Source: Drosophila pseudoobscura (Eukaryota > Arthropoda > Insecta > Diptera > Drosophilidae). Taken from it: 64,000 nt of DNA. The stretch covers positions 42,733,869 through 42,797,868 of the forward strand of contig NC_046683.1 of assembly GCF_009870125.1 (NCBI RefSeq), given 5' to 3'. The translations under genes were made by a program, and so were the position numbers. Positions 43,318 through 55,445 of this stretch are shown piece after piece; the first letter of the stretch is position 1, and each line of letters starts with the position of its first letter. The notes beneath the pieces were generated by a model. It was not told the DNA's origin. It saw only the letters and a program-made list of their open reading frames with translations, and searched no databases.

Positions 43318-46300
43318 GTGAGTTTATGCTGCTCAAGTGTGAGCGTTTTTGCAATCACCAAGAGCCATCACTCGCATGTACATATTTTCCTTGATATGTT
43401 ACCTTTCCGTTTCAATGAAATTAGCCATTATCTCCATCAGTTAGTAGCACGATTAATTGAAAACGATAGCATACACGATACCTAAAAGTTCTTACTTTGT
43501 ACTTATTAACCCCCTGCAGAGACCAGGTCAACTGAACAATTAAAATGAAAAGGGAAACGGGCTTCGCATAAATGCTGCAAAATGACACACATATCGAATT
43601 GTTTATAGTGGGGGCCACCCTCTCTCATCCACCACTCAGGCCTCACAGGCTTTACGGCACGCACGCTGCGCAGGTGGTCCTTTCTCGTCGCTGATCTGCA
43701 GCTGGAAATGCCATCAAATGTTTCCACTGCCAGGCCGACACCTGCTGTCAGAAAGGAATCATGTAAATATGCGTGCATAAAAAGTAATACTAAAAAGGTT
43801 ATCAGAGGGGTCTCCGTGTTGTGTTACAGCAGGAAGGGTCGAGGTGTGTCCCGTGTTTGACTTTTGCCTTTATGTGCATGCAAACGCATAATCAAGCGTG
43901 AAGCAGAAGCGCAGACACAGACAGTGGCAGCCCGGAGATGTCGGTCCATGCGCGCATACGCATACGCATACGTATACGCATACGTATACCTTTATCCTTT
44001 CTACTGCTTACATTTAATTTCACCTTCAGCCAGAGCCAGAGATGTACGCCACCGCCACCCAAGACGCCAAGTCGCGAGGAAGTTCCCGCCAGCTTATTTT
44101 TCTGCTTCTTCCGCAGCATAATGTCCTCTTCCTTTTGGGTGTTCCTCTCCCCCATACCCTGCAGAGTGGAATTCAAGGGTGTATTGTCTTCGAAAAGATG
44201 TGACTCTGCACTGAACAAAATCTGGGAGAATCGATCGTCATTCGTCGTGGCTTGTGGAATACTTTCCCCTGAGTGCAGTGCACAAAGCGGAGTGTGAGTA
44301 GAGGGTGTCCCAAAGTCGGACCATCTGCTAAAGCTCTCCTTCTTGGAGTTTTTTTTTTGGGCGTGGGGTTCCTTGTTGTCGTCTGTGCATTTGACAGGAA
44401 AAATTAGTTGGCAACGAAAACTTTTGGCCTGGCTTGTATGTACGAACGTTCCCGTACGTGATTGTGAGGGTGTGAGGGTGTGTGGGTGTGCTCTATCACA
44501 TGCCCCGTCTTGGCAGTTGTAAAATTTTTGCTAACGAAAAACCATAAACAGGTGTTGTTTGTTGTTGACGCTGCATGTGGTCTGCCGCACAATATGTTGT
44601 GTGTTCGTGTTTGTGTGTGTGGGAAATCCGCTCGCCAAGGCTGATCCTGGAACCCACCTAACCCTACCCCTCGAATCGAACATCCTTGCGGGGCCGGCTG
44701 CTGCTGCCAGACATTTCGTAACTGTTTTGGGCACAGAAAGTTATTAAACTTAATGCAGTTTAATTGACCTTTTCGTCCAAAAGTTTTTCACCGTCTGCCG
44801 TTCGCCAGCAGGCGAAGTTGGTAGCGTAGTGAATGGAGAGGAATGGTGAGGAAAGGAAAGGCAAGGAAAGGACACTCATCCTCCAGATTATTACTTTTAA
44901 TTACAGCTTAAACCTATTGACTGGAAATTTTAATATGTTATTTATATACAATTAACGCCCCATCAAATGCTTTCGTGTACAACGGGCGTATGATTTATGG
45001 CATTCTCTCGGGCCTTGCAGCAATTTTGATTATTGCTCAGTGCGATTTCCTTTTGTATACCTACAAGTACGTATGTATTTGTTGGTGTATATTGGATGTA
45101 ACAGTTGCTACTCGTAAATTACTGGGAAAGGAAGTGGGCGGTTGGCGGTGGGCGGTGGTCGGTGGTCGGTTGGCGGCGTGTGTGTTTTCTGTTCAAAAAT
45201 TGTTTGTAGAACGGGGTTTCGCTTGGATTAGAAACGTCATGAAAATTAAATTATTTATGGTGCTCATTTGAAGGGACAGATTTTGGCCAACACTCTGGCG
45301 TGGGTGTGTGGAGGGGGGCGGGGGGCCGGGAGGCCGGGAAGGGTAGGAAAGGAATGTTTGAGAGACCCTTAAAACTTGTCAGAAATTGATGTGGAAATTC
45401 ATATTTGGATTTAATGCAGCATTAATACAGCCGATTTAATGGGTGCAGGCATCAAATCTTTTTAAATTTAACAACGGCAATCATTTCATTGAATAAATAA
45501 GTAGGATATCTTCGCGTCGATTGATTGGCCCTGTGTGACTCTTTTACCTGTATAACTTTTCCATTGAGCAATCAAAGAGTTTGTTCTTTAACTCTTGAAG
45601 CACTCGTTTTTTTGCCACAGACATATTTTAATTTGTTAATTACTTAAGTCGGTTGCTGGTGCGAGGGCGAGAGGCGAGGCAGTCAATTCATACAGCGAAT
45701 ACGGCTGCAGCCAAGGCAAAGTAATCAGCATATGGCGAGGGGAGGTCTAGTGTCCTCTGACCCTCACTCCGACTCCGATATGGATGCATTATGCAAAAAG
45801 AGGGGAAGCGTTGTCTACTGGCTTGCGGCTTGCCATCCAGACACAACCTCCATCCCATTCCGTAGGTGATCTGAACTGTGGCTGGAGACGGGGCGAAGAC
45901 ATCAGAAACATATTAGCAGGCACTAAAGTTAAGAGCCAAGCGAGGGCAGGGATAAAACAGGAATAAGCGCAGACACAACACACGCATAGTTGTTAAGAGT
46001 CAGGAGCGGTTTTGGGGTTATAGTGGTTGAAACGAGACGTAGTTCTGCGAAACGGTTTCGTCATAAAAGCCTGTTTTTTAAACATCTTTGATTTTTTGAA
46101 ATATTTACTTGGTTTTTACTTACTTTTGAATTTTGAGGGTGTTTTCTATCCTACTGGAATCGGCACAAAATCTGCGGCCCAACTGAAACAGCTCCGACAT
46201 CACATCTCGGGCTCCCTTATAATCCTGAACTCTCCTTGTCAGCTCGCAGCAGCTCTCACTCTCTCTCTCTGTCAGTCGCTGTACCCCCCCTTCGTCACTG

Positions 46301-46576
46301 CATATAAGCGCTTAATGAGTATAAATGAGCTTGATTGCATATTCCAAGGCGCTCGCTCGTTTGCTGCTCGTATGCATGTGTGTGTGTGTGTGTGAGCGAG
46401 CTGTTTTTTAATAGCCTGCATATGGCGTTGTAAAAGTTTTCATTACACAAACAGCAGCAGCAGCAACTACAATTTACCGGCAGGCAACGCAGACAACAGC
46501 AACAACAGCAAAAACCTACGAGTATTGGCCTGACTTTTAAGCGCATTTAACAGACGGCACGGCGTATACGTAATGT

Positions 46577-46621
46577 GCAGAGGCAGAGGCGGAGGCAGAG
46601 GCAGAAGCAGAGGCAGAGGCT
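46577..46621 (+). repeat. AGAGGC-type hexamer repeat
   Basis: About seven units of AGAGGC with slight changes (GGAGGC, AGAAGC). Similar runs lie at 49111-49133, 60190-60230 and 62517-62556. Confidence 0.8.
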
Positions 46622-47085
46622 GACAGCCAAATTGAATACAGTTGCTCGTAAAATGCTTAAGCACCTGCGCACAGAAACAGCCACCTCAACAATTACAGCA
46701 ACACCAAGAACGACAGCGGCAGCAACGGCAACAGCAACGGCATCGGAAAGGGGACAGCACAAGGACTTTAGCAGAAGGCAAATCTACAAGGACCACACTT
46801 AACGCTAATTTGGCGTTTTACCGTCGAATGATTTTTGAACTCACGCAACTCACACACACACAGACACACAGCCACGCACACACTTGCACACTCGGCAAAA
46901 TTTTTGGTAAAAGTTAAAAAACTTTTCGTTTTTGTGTGTGTGTTTTTTTTTTACCATTGGTACAGGCAGGCGGCAGCTCGTTGCTGTGGAACTTTCGGCA
47001 AAATTTCATCTGCGGTTGATTTTGATTGTGAAAGGATTTGCCAAATTGCTGTTTGCAGCGGTGCGGCAAAAAATCAAAGGGTTTT

Positions 47086-47152
47086 CCAATACCAGTACCA
47101 ATACCAGTACCAATACCAATGCCAATACCAACACCAATGCCAATACCAATAC
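47086..47152 (+). repeat. Short minisatellite AATACCAGTACC
   Basis: About eleven ACCAAT/ACCAGT hexamers. All frames across it stay open because of the repeat, which gives spurious long frames. Confidence 0.85.
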
Positions 47153-47794
47153 ATGCATGCGGCAGTAGATCGCCGCCCTGCCCGCTTGCGTGTGTGTGGC
47201 TCAGCTTGTGGCTGCCACAATGGAGAATGGAGCTGCCCCGCACCCCCCGCACCCCCCGCATCCCGTCGCGACCCCCCGACTCGGCCTGCCCCACTGCCAA
47301 TGCGTTTAAACAACAGTTTAACAACAGTTTGCCTGCCTTTTGTTATTGGTGAGGCTTTCGCCTCTTTGCCGCACTGCCGCACCGCCTCTCTGCCACTCTG
47401 CTTTTCTGCTCTTCTGCTCTTCTACTTCTGTTGCTGCATTTTCCGCCTTTGCCCAGCCATGTGTGGGAGCGGGGAAAAACGACCGCTCGATTTATGGAAA
47501 TTGTGCAATATTTTGTTGGGAGGCAACGATTTTTTCTTACTTTTTTTTTTTTTGCATTTCCTATAAGGAATAAAGAAAGCCTGGCTGAATGGATTTTGCT
47601 CTTGTTTTGCCTTTCCATTTTTTGGGTCGTTGATATTTTAGGTCTTAGGCTTAGACATATTTTTGCTTTAAATTTATTTTTGAGCGTTAAAGTGCGGAAC
47701 GCATTGAATGTTTGGATATTCATTTATTAGGAAAGTCAAAAACAAAACGTATTCAAAAGATTGTGTATCAAGATATAAGGCGTAGATGGTTATA

Positions 47795-48370
47795 CAAGGG
47801 CTGTCCGTTTAAGTCCTTATTCGTGGCTATTTTTTGCATGATTATGTCCGAATTATCCAAATTAAAAGCGTTTTCTTGTACGGGTGTAGGAGGTCAATAG
47901 TGGCACCTGGGTCAGGACGGATCTTTTGAAAGTCAGCCAAGGAAGGTTGATTCTGTCGGTGAATGGCTGTTGCCAGGATCTCGTCGAATACAGTCGCGGT
48001 TATTCAAGCCGGCTATGGATCATGGATCTATGCAAAGGAACCCCAAATAAAACAACGGTTCACAGTGTGGGGGCTTTAAAGCCAGTCAGGCTAACAATAA
48101 CTGCCTTATCTTATCTTTTTTGATTGAGAATAGTGGGTAGACCCAGTCTGAGTGGCACACACATACTTACAAATGATGTGGGGCTCAAGTTTTTGTTCCA
48201 AATACTGATTGCACTTTACTACGATAATTCGAGCTCTCATAAATTGCCTCAATTGGGTCATCCGTCTGACTGCCCTGACCTTGGGCCTAAAGACTTCTTT
48301 TTGTTCCGACCTATAAAAAAAGTTGCATGGTCATCGAATTTCGAAGGCGAAAAAGGCTGATGAAGGTTGT
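47795..48370 (+). mobile_element. Decayed mariner-type DNA transposon
   Basis: Translated pieces match the mariner transposase. GSWIYAKEPQIKQRFTVW corresponds to the DESWIYxYxPETxxQSxxW block. YYDNSSSHKLPQLGHPSDCP then DLGPKDFFLFRPIKK corresponds to the HHDNAPSH...PYSPDLAPCDFFLFPKLK block with the last catalytic aspartate (the D34D type). The pieces lie in different frames with stops between them, so the copy is dead. The N-terminal DNA-binding part is barely recognisable or missing and no inverted ends were found. Confidence 0.75.
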
Positions 48371-50663
48371 TTGTGTTCCTGGATAATTTTTTTAAATACA
48401 ATTAAATAATTTTTAATCATATCATAATCGTATATAATCATATAAAAGGAAGCCTACGTAAATATTTAAAGATAAAAAGGCGATAGGCTCGCCAGGGACT
48501 TTTGTGAGACACCTATGCAAACTTAGACTTCAAAAAGTCAAAACATAATGCAAAATACGTTAATGATATATTAAATCCAGTTAAAAGCCAGCTGTTGTCA
48601 GTTTCCACTAAAAGAAACCATATTATTGGGACTTTCTTTTCTTTAACGCAAACTTTAAGGAAATATTGTAAATATTTATATTTCAAATTGTGTATAGCCA
48701 AGATCTCCCTCCCACTTCCCTTTATCTGCTCATTTTCCCCGGTTTTATTAATAAAAAACCTTTGACTTTGGACCAACAAAATATGATTTTTGCCCGTTTA
48801 GCCATCCGTGCCATGCCGCCGGCGATGTAAAAATGATGTGGAGGATTGTGGGGCAGCGTAGTGCAGGAAATAGCTCTATTTTTGCCGCCAAAGGCCAAAT
48901 AAATAACTTGCCAAACATAATTCTGCTCTCTGGCTCTCCTTTCCTCTGTGGAGCGTAATTATGCGCAATGCAGACGCATTAAATATTAATAACTAAACTG
49001 CCTTTGGCGGAATGTATTGCCATACGGTCGCCTGGTCGGCTCCCAGCATCCAGGCCAAGTGGGCGTAGCTGTTGCAAAACTAAAAGCATATTTAATAAAC
49101 TGCACTAGCAGTAGAGGCAGAGGCAGAGGCAGCAACAATGAGCGGCATTCGGGATGGAGACTGGAGGATGGGAGGAGTGGGTGGGAGGAGGAGAGGGTCA
49201 GAAAGCGATGGCTAGCTGATTAAGTATTCGCCGTGCCGGAAAAATAATGGCAGCAAAAGCGCCAAGAATGTGCATTAAAATAATGAGAAATTAAAACGAA
49301 GATTAAAACACAACAAAATTCTACCGAAAACATAAAATTAAAACTGGCATCTGGATAGTTCTTAAGCCAGCAATATGATTAAGACATCTGTGAAAAATAA
49401 ATCTTTATTTCCCAGCCAATAAAGGATTTTTTACAGCTCACTCATCACTCGGATGATAAAGTTATTCAATCTCGGTGAATGAGATGTTCGGAGATGATCC
49501 TCTGAGCGGGTCATCTCTCCCCTACACAGCAAGTAGTGGACAAAAACAAACGGTAAATCATAAAAAAGCACTGAGAAAAATCTTGTCGAGAATTCTTTGC
49601 CAGCTTACAGATCAAAATACACTGAGAACAATATTAGGAAGCGACATATTTGACCCGGCCATGGCTGACATATAAGAAGGAAAACAAAGCATACTGTTCG
49701 GCGCAGCAGCTTCCACTAGGTATTCAAGATATTTCCTATAACCTATGGCTTTTCCTCAGTAATACTCTAAATCTATATCGTCGCAGCATCGTTTTTAGTG
49801 CTATATTTAGAGGAGTTCTGATGCTCTTTGTAACAAGCCTGCTGGCAGGTTGTTGGATGTTCACGAGCTTTATTCGTTCTCAATCCAATTACTTGTTTGC
49901 CATCGTTATTAGTTCCAAAATGGTAATACCGCCACGTTGCAAATTAAGTACATACATAGCTAGTACTGCAACGACCTAGAGGCGTTTCCATTCTGGTCTT
50001 ACGCTTCGCTCGTGAGACAAAATGTTAAAAAACATAATGAAAAAAAATCATAACGTTTGAATGGTAATTGCGTAACGCTATATTCACCAAAACAAAAATG
50101 ACAACAATCGAGCGTACGGTTTTAAAAATATAAGCCAGATTATGACCTGACGTTACGTTACCAAAAACACCAGTGGTTTTTCAGGTGGGAGTTGGGTAGG
50201 TCTATCTGTAAAGCATTTGTTGTAAATATATATAAGCCTGTCCTGTTTTTCATTTTATTTTTTTTCATTATTATAAATCCGCGGAGGTATTTTACGTGCT
50301 TAACGTACGCACCCGATTTCAGGGGTAATAAATTATACCATTTTCCGAGATCAGGTTTTCTTATACGAGGTAATAGTAAAGGAATATATTTCTTTAAAAG
50401 TACTAAAAACATTCCGAAAAGTGAACTTATGCTTAATAGTTTTTCACATCAAAGTTAAAGAAATTATATGTCAATTAGTTAAATTAGTTAACATCCAATT
50501 AATTGCAAGAAATCGTTAGTAAATTTTGTTGACAAATCTACAAATATGTAAATGAACCTTTGAAGAGGGTACTGTTACATTAACCGAATGTTTCACTAGG
50601 TAGCGGATATAAGTACATACATACATAAAGAAGAAGAAGAAAGTTGGAAACTAAAGCACTTAC
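48371..50663. other. Gene-poor stretch
   Basis: No gene called. A short AGAGGC run lies at 49111-49133. An open stretch at 49475-49675 reads like protein in parts (KALRKILSRILCQLTDQNTL) but has no context and is left unassigned. Confidence 0.35.
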
Positions 50664-50710
50664 CAAGACCATTTTGGTCCTTTCCTTTGGGTAGGCTGGA
50701 AGAGTCCGAA
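50664..50710 (-). other. Possible 47-base exon flanked by good splice signals
   Basis: On the minus strand a branch-point-like CTAAT and pyrimidine tract lead to TTTATAG. Then come 47 bases that include ATGGTCTTG at their end, then the donor GTAAGTGC. All three frames are open across it. It could be an internal exon or the exon with the start codon of a large minus-strand gene. The acceptor overlaps CTATAAATAG, which could instead be a TATA box. Confidence 0.35.
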
Positions 50711-53700
50711 CTATAAATAGAATTAGAAGGAGGAAGAACAAGATAGATTGTATGGCAGCTGCTTTTCATTTAACTTTTTTAAGCTACTTCACAGAGTTCT
50801 CTCGGTCTGCCCTTGCCTTTTGACCATTTGGGCCAACTAACGCCATTAGCTGGTCCATTGAGCGCTTTGCTGGCTTTCAATAAAATTTCCACTGAAATGA
50901 CCCGCAGCCCCACATCTGCCACATCTCCTTGTGCCTCGGTATCTCATGCCCCCCCCGCTGTCGCTGGGCCCCTGTGCCCCAATCTATATCATTTGCTGCA
51001 TCGCATAAAATGCGTATGCATATTGCCAACTTGCAACATTCCATTCTGCTGCCGCTCCTCTTGTTGCTGGGCTTTCCACTGCACCACTCCGGGTGCGCTT
51101 GGTAAGGGGCAGGGCAGTAAATTTCAACTACTGCCAGGCCGACTGAGTCCCCCCCGCTCGCTTCTCTTGGCCGTTCCCGCTGTTAGACAGATAAATGGCG
51201 GCTAGTTTTGCGTTTGCATGGCTAATGGAAATTTGCATACAGTTGGCGGCTAAGCGTTCCTTTTTCCCAAACTACCCCCCCTCTCCCCACCGCCCTACGT
51301 CGAACTTGGGGGAACGTTGCATTCGCACCGAAATATGTAGGCTGTAAAGCTGATATTATATTTACATTGCGCAATTTTCTGCTCTTTTTATTTCTCAATA
51401 AAATACTTGATACTTTAGCCTATTTCCGTAGAGCAAACCACAACATCGCAGCGTTTTAAATATCTCACGAAAATAAAGTATTCATTAATTGATTAATTAT
51501 TTTAAATAATTGTACAATATATGAACATGGATATTATATTGAAATGTATCCGTAGCGTATTCATGAAACGGCCCAGCCCTAAAGCGATGATCCGTGCCCG
51601 CTTCGAGTCCTTCACTTTGCAGCTTCTATGCGGAAGCCATACCCATTCGGTATTGACTGTTGTTCTCTCTATGTGTGTGTGTGTGTGCGCGCGCGCGTCT
51701 GTGTGTGTGTGTGTATGTGTATGTGTATATAAATCTTAATTATGTACAATGCATATTTTCTAATTGACTGCCCCCCACACATACTCGTACGAGTAGAAGC
51801 AGAGGGGCGGCTAGCGATGCACACTGAGTGGGTGGCGGTGCCGATGGGCGTGGGGGTGTGCTTGTGGAAGCTGCTTACTTTGGCAGTTGCATAATGCACA
51901 GTTGCGTATACACTATGTCAATTATGTAAGAAAAGTTATCGCTTTGAGCAGCACCATGCGCCAATTTTTCGTCGAGTTTCTCTTTGTGCGAAGAGTCGGT
52001 GGGGTCGCGTAATTTGTTTACCAGAAACAGGCTACCTCTATTCGAGCTCGACGCTTCGCAAAACGTCCAACCAACTGTTAAATTTACTATTATACGGGCT
52101 ATTATCCTGGCCATGGATGGACCCAGCACTTACTCCTGCTGCTACCACTTCGGCCTCTGGTCCGGTCTGGTCTGGTCCATTAATGGTCATTTGGCCATAG
52201 GCAAATTTTTTGGCAGATCGAGAAGGCGGTGCCGGTGCCGGGGTCGGGGTCGGATAGCATACTGGCTGGCTGGCTGGCTGGCTGGCTGACGTAAAGTTTA
52301 TGCGCACATATGAGCTTTTAATTGCAATTTAATGGCCGGTCATTTATTATCTAGCGGCGACGACAAGAGCAACAACAGAGCCAACAATGAACGCTGGCCA
52401 ATATCTCATTGTCCATGAAAACTTTTCACTCTTTGGCCTCATGTAAATTGTTCTATTCGCAGGCTGGCAACGTTGCGAATGCGTTATGTGGAGAGCGTTT
52501 CCTTACCATCTGCCTAACTGGAAAAGTTACTAATGGTTTGTTTTGTTATTGTTATTGTTTGTTATTTTCCACCAATTTCGGAATGGCTTTTTGTTAAATA
52601 AATATAATTTGTTTTCCGCCCTCAAATGTAGGCAACGTTTTTTAACACATTTTTATTTATTTTTCGGGAAGTTCTGTTCCGTTTCGTTTCTTTTTTTTTG
52701 GGTTAAAATAAATGCAATGTTTACGAGCTTTTGTTTAAACTTTTTTGTTGCTAGATGTTTGGGCGCCAAATTGGGCGCAAACTGTTGGCTTTTGCTAATG
52801 AAATATCAATGGGAAATTTGTATAAAGTTGAACAAATTCAACAAATGCAGTCAAACATTTGGCGAACATTTTTGCGTAATTTTCAAGATGCTACTGGGCT
52901 AGGAAACGCTTCCTTCTGGCTGTTACATACATCTACACGTATCTGATATTCCCCAATACTCTCTGAGCACCGATATATTCGCTGACTATTGGGATAGTAA
53001 TTTATTGGTCGGCAGCTCAAACCTAGGATTCTCGTGCCTGTTCCCAATAATTCCTAGTATCCCACATTCTACACGTTCTCAAGCATTCAAACCATCGAAG
53101 CATTCAAAAGTCCAAAGCTTCAAAATCTTTATTATCCTCGATTACCTCAAGCTTTTTCATTAAGTGGAAGTAACGAGCCTGTGGACTTCAGTGAGTAGTA
53201 AATTATAGTTCGAATAGATACTAGAGATTCGTTTTTTAACACATTCTTCAACATATTTGTTTATTTTATCGAATTGAAACACACTCGTACTTAGATTCTA
53301 AATCGTTAGTAATAACAAGCAACCGAGTAACGAATAGCGATTAGCGAATAACGAGTAAGCAGTAAGGAATGTAATGTAATATGGAAAGATACAAGCCCTA
53401 GATTTTTCTCCCAGAAATACATTCTTCCATTTTTTTAATTTTTATATTTTCAGTAATCGACGAAATGATTGAACCATTTACGTGTCTGTGGTTTTTCTGT
53501 TATTAATATTACATTATCTTTTCCTTTATTTTGACAATCCATAAAGAAATTTTCGGGACACATATTCATTACGATTTTCGTATGTTTTCTTTAATTTTTA
53601 GATAATAATTTAATTGCTGCCTGCGGGAAAAAGGCAACAAATTGAAAAATGGCATGGAAAACGAAACTTCGGGCAGCAAAAACCATTTCCAAAACGTTTT

Positions 53701-55319
53701 CAAATAAGGTTTAGGGATAATTTAAATTTTGATGGCCTTGCCACACCACAATGCGCGTCCAGCAGCAGCAACACAGCAGGCAGCCATAAAAATTGACAGT
53801 CACATGCCACATACAAGCCATAACACACCCACACAGTCAACAATACACTCACATGCAGACACACTAATGCATTGGACAAACTATTTCAATGAGACAAACT
53901 CCAGCGGACCACAGTGGAAAGCCCAAACAAAAGCCCCCTCGGAAAAGCCACGGAACCATGTTTAAATATTGAATGTTCGCGTTTAACGGACAGAAATGAT
54001 TTATCTATCCTCTCTGCCTCTCCGGGTTTGTGCCTCTCCGGCCTTCTCGCGGACCGAGGTGACCCACAAAAAAGGGAGCCTACAATGAACTTTGTCAATT
54101 AATTGGTCTGCAATTTTTCGACTGGCGAATGCAAAATTTTGCCCCACCAAATGCGGCCCACATATACTATTGCAATGTCTGCTCATGCTCACGAGCCTGT
54201 GTGTGGAAATTAGCAATGTAAATATAGCAATTTAAAATTCTGTACAATAAATATGAATACTCGAACAAAAGCAGCGAGCAAAAAAACAAACGGCGATATC
54301 AGCGCAAATATTGTAATTGAATTTACCCACAGAAACACACAGAGCCGTAGACAGAGTGAGACAGAGAGAGACAGAGGGATGGGGCACTCTGTCTGACTGT
54401 TGGCCAAGGGCAGGGCACAACCCGTATCCCACACACACACACACCCGCAGACACAACCCCACAGACAGACAGACAGACAGACAGGCATATTGTGTGCCTT
54501 TGTACGAATCTAATAAACCGAATCATGCATACATATACATGTACGTATATGTATGTATGTATGCATATATGCAAAAATAGCTCCAACTCAATGTGTGTGC
54601 ATGTAGCAGCCGTCTCTGTCGCTGTGTATTTGCATGTGTGTGGGTCCGTGGCGTACTTACACTCAGCTACAAATTTCGGCTAAACAACGTCTATGATTAA
54701 TACGATAGGTGTATGAATAGTGAGGCACACATAAATTTATCAAAGATTTTTTAGAGAAGAATAAGTTTCTCCATCAATAAAAAATAATTCTAAACAGTCA
54801 TATAAAGTAGAAAAAATAACAATAATGTTGGAATATAAATTTCTTGCTTTTCACATATATTTAAATTTCTTTTAGCTTAAATGCGAATGAGATGAGGCTG
54901 GTTGTGCTTTATTATGTTGGGCGCTCGCCATACTCATGAAATATTGAAAAGAGTGCGTCGGAATGGGGTTGGAGGTGGTCCAAGGGGTGTCACTGACTGC
55001 TAGGTGCGTCGTGTCACGCATAACACACACACACACACACACACCCTCTCACCCAGGCCCCGACACATTCGATTGATGAAATATGCATGAGGTTGACTTT
55101 GCGCCAAGCCAAAATCACGGCAGAGCCGAACGGCAGAACGAGTCTCCATCCGCAGCTCCATCGGCAGTCCAGTGCGTACCTCAATCTGTCATAGAGATTG
55201 CTTTAGCACGAGCCTAGGCCTTTGTAGCTTTAATTGGTATGTAAACTGAAAACCGCACACTGCTCAGGCAATCAGGCGAGGTGAAATAAAAAGTCAAATC
55301 CATCAAAGATTGCTTTATT
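50711..55319. other. Gene-poor stretch with simple repeats
   Basis: It contains a TG/CG run (51671-51728), a CTGG run (52262-52287), CA (54429-54444 and 55022-55044) and CAGA (54460-54484) runs, and TGTATG repeats near 54548-54562. Frames in this stretch follow the repeats. No exon recognised. Confidence 0.4.
52262..52287 (+). repeat. CTGG tetranucleotide microsatellite
   Basis: Six and a half perfect units. A second short CTGGCTGG run lies at about 59503-59530. Confidence 0.85.
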
Positions 55320-55445
55320 TTGAGCGGGATCGGTTGATACGGTTGCTTTTAAACCAGTCGACCTCTATAGTCGGTAATCAAACCGTATCTACAGGATATC
55401 GGAGTATTATACGACCGACTGTTCCTATGGCAGCTAGATAATGTG
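55320..55445 (+). mobile_element. Fragment of a decayed fly repeat
   Basis: CGACTGTTCCTATGGCAGCT AG is a phrase seen in many Drosophila non-autonomous rolling-circle or Tc1-type repeats, together with the upstream CGACCTCTATAGTCGG. Ends not defined. Confidence 0.4.

Larger units (their letters stand above)
43318..47794. other. Repeat-rich non-coding stretch
   Basis: It holds a 250-base open region at 43609-43860 (see findings), CGCATACGCATACG repeats (43950-43990), G-rich tracts (45150-45350), a TG run (46376-46394), AGGCAG hexamers (46577-46621) and a 12-base AATACCAGTACC minisatellite (47086-47152). Long open frames at 46642-47566 run through these repeats and are not genes. Confidence 0.4.

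Noticed and set aside
43700-43770. IKCFHCQADTCCQ as a Ly6 or LIM domain
   Set aside because: Too short, followed at once by a stop, and no signal peptide or further cysteines. Kept only as part of a finding.
46642-47566. Long plus-strand open frames up to 243 codons
   Set aside because: They run through AGGCAG, CAACAG and ACCAAT repeats, which keep every frame open. There is no domain and no splice or start context.
49475-49675. 66-codon frame with protein-like text
   Set aside because: No splice signals, homolog or neighbouring coding pieces. AT-rich surroundings.
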